From assembly GCF_040436345.1 (NCBI RefSeq), contig NC_133216.1, positions 14,216,110 through 14,280,109 of the forward strand: a stretch of 64,000 nucleotides of DNA, given 5' to 3'. This document shows positions 62,370 through 64,000 of this stretch, piece by piece. The notes under the pieces are model-generated. The model had not been told where the DNA came from, ran no database searches, and saw only the letters and a list, made by a program, of their open reading frames with translations. Each line of letters opens with the position of its first letter. Position 1 is the first letter of the stretch. The translations under genes and the position numbers were made by a program. Source of the stretch: Pagrus major. Lineage: Eukaryota; Chordata; Actinopteri; Spariformes; Sparidae.

Positions 62370-64000
62370 ATCTCAGAGCAGCACTGGCCAGTCAATATTT
62401 ACAGGACACCCTCATCACTCACCTGTAAATGTTTTCTGTAGGCTATACGTGCCCTTGACTGTGGCTGAACAGGTCCAAATATCACATCACCCCCAGTAAC
62501 TTCTCAAAGATTGTATTAAAAAGACTGGTTTGATATTTTGGATTATTTTAGATAATGCCCTTATTTATTTTCTTGAGAGTTAGCTGAGCATGCAGATACT
62601 TTATTGTCATTGTTATTATAAGCAGCACACGCTCGGAGCAGCGGAGCACCAAGAGCAGTCAGTGTTTCAACTGTGGACTGATGGGTGAATTAACCAAAAT
62701 ATTTCAACCCACATAGAAGAGAAGACTGAGCTATTTGTGTGTGTAATGTTAGCTAAGTGCTAGCCAGTAGCATGCATTTCTTAAACTTATTTTCACAGGC
62801 ATATTGTTACTGATGTGTTACATCATCCTCCTCAATTTTGCCAGGCTCTTGCACAAGAGGCATTACATTTTTTTTTTTTTTGAGGAGTTACGTGCCAATG
62901 AAGACGAGCTAGCCAGACGGTTAACTTTTGATTGACAAGAAAAATGGGGGATTTTAAAAACTCTTAATTGCCATTTTTACATTTCTGTTTGTGTACAGAT
63001 TAAACAAGATACATCATGTTTAGTAACCTGTCTTTATGCCAAAGTAAGCTAACCAGATAACCAAGCTCATATAAATCTAACCGCTGGCAAAAACATGAGT
63101 ATTTTCCAAAATGTCAGACTATTCCTTTAAGATTCAGAGGATGAATGTTGCAGGAATGTCACTTGTGTGCTGAATATTCATCAAGGCAACACAAATTGCC
63201 ACTAAATGGAGCGCAATTTTGTGGTTAAATCATCCTGTCCGTGAAGTCATTTGAAAAGTAGAATGGCGGAGGATGTAATAGGATGTGTCTCTGTGGTTTT
63301 CCTTGTCTGGTTTCAGACGTGAACACCAGATTTCGCTTTGCCTCCTGGACATCGGTAATCGTACAGACGTGGCTTCATTTTGACCCCAGCGTTACAATCA
63401 CAGACACTCAGCGGTCTGGGATGTTTTAGCTGCGGCGCCTCCGCAGAGAGACGGGAAAAGTTCAAAGACTTCATAACTGCGAGGTCATTTCTTCAAGCCG
63501 TCTCTCTGTTGGTGGTTTCACTGTTGAATCTGTTTGGATGTGGAGAGGGAAACAGAGCAGACTGCCAAGAGAAGAGCGTTCAGTTTGTTCCTGATGAATC
63601 TGTTTATCTGACAGCAGTGGGAACAAGTCAGTGAATGAACCAGGAAGGATGAATGAGAAAGCTAAAGTGAAGGCGAGTTGGCAGGTACACAGTGCAAAAC
63701 TAATGAACAGGTGGTGATAGTACAGACAAAGCTCGGGTGGATATGTATAGACCACCACTTAGCAGACATTACGGGAACTCAATCTGATGTTTCCTGACCT
63801 TTTGTCACCCCGAGCTGGTTCATCAAGGTCTGGTTAAGGCGAGCTCTTTTGTTTAGACGACCGGTGACAAATGACAATATGATAGGTGCTATGGAAATAC
63901 TGAACATGAAGAGAAAGCAGCGACATCCCCGCTGTTCAAACTCACTCGTGGTCAGGTTCACTGCCGGAGGCCAGAGCTGACTGTTCCTGGGAAAAGACTC

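Larger units (their letters stand above)
58187..64000 (+). other. jag2 intron 2 (start; 3' end outside window)
   Basis: No further coding exon was found. The short third Jagged exon (RSYT or RSFT-type start) could not be located. It contains a tRNA-derived SINE (about 61853-62090), GTTAGCATGC-type repeats near 58630-58680, and some homeodomain-site-rich AT segments near 59760 and 60670. Confidence 0.55.

Noticed and set aside
58187-64000. Search for the third Jagged exon (short, beginning RSYT or RSFT) and the DSL exon
   Set aside because: No matching segment with splice sites was seen. The second intron probably continues past the window.

Overview
This window is vertebrate nuclear DNA and almost certainly comes from a teleost fish. 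Every gene has GT-AG introns. The non-coding sequence is full of CA, TTC and GAAA microsatellites, MITE-like palindromic repeats, and relics of piggyBac, Tc1 and L2-type elements, as is typical of fish. There is no bacterial or viral gene organisation.

Layout, left to right. (1) Positions 1-3201, + strand: the last three coding exons of a plasma-membrane sialidase, neu3. A decayed piggyBac transposase lies in its last intron and a second relic lies downstream. (2) Positions 5236-16596: an interleaved sense/antisense pair. The mitochondrial elongation factor gfm1 has 18 coding exons on the - strand. A latexin/RARRES1-family gene has seven coding exons on the + strand. The rarres1 signal-peptide exon lies beyond the 3' end of gfm1, and its other six exons sit in gfm1 intron 13. 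(3) Positions 20301-37157, + strand: itpkc, an inositol-trisphosphate 3-kinase, with a 12-kb first intron that contains a possible alternative first exon. (4) Positions 39708-43232, - strand: actmap (C19orf54-like), the actin maturation protease. (5) Positions 44267-46046, + strand: snrpa (U1A), divergent from actmap. (6) Positions 52061-58186, + strand: the first two coding exons of a Jagged-type Notch ligand, best matched to jag2. The rest of that gene lies outside the window.

The genes do not form one pathway. Their arrangement is informative as microsynteny. itpkc-actmap-snrpa matches the human 19q13.2 order ITPKC-C19orf54-SNRPA. gfm1 with a nested antisense latexin-family gene matches human 3q25. 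The spliced models close in frame, and their lengths (747, 294, 678, 310 and 283 residues) fit the families. No new multi-gene system was found. The most interesting leads are the possible membrane-anchored itpkc isoform (27131-27235), a possible cytosolic latexin-like start inside the rarres1 gene, the interleaved gfm1/rarres1 architecture, back-to-back poly(A) signals between itpkc and actmap, and a long TTC tract in the actmap/snrpa promoter region.
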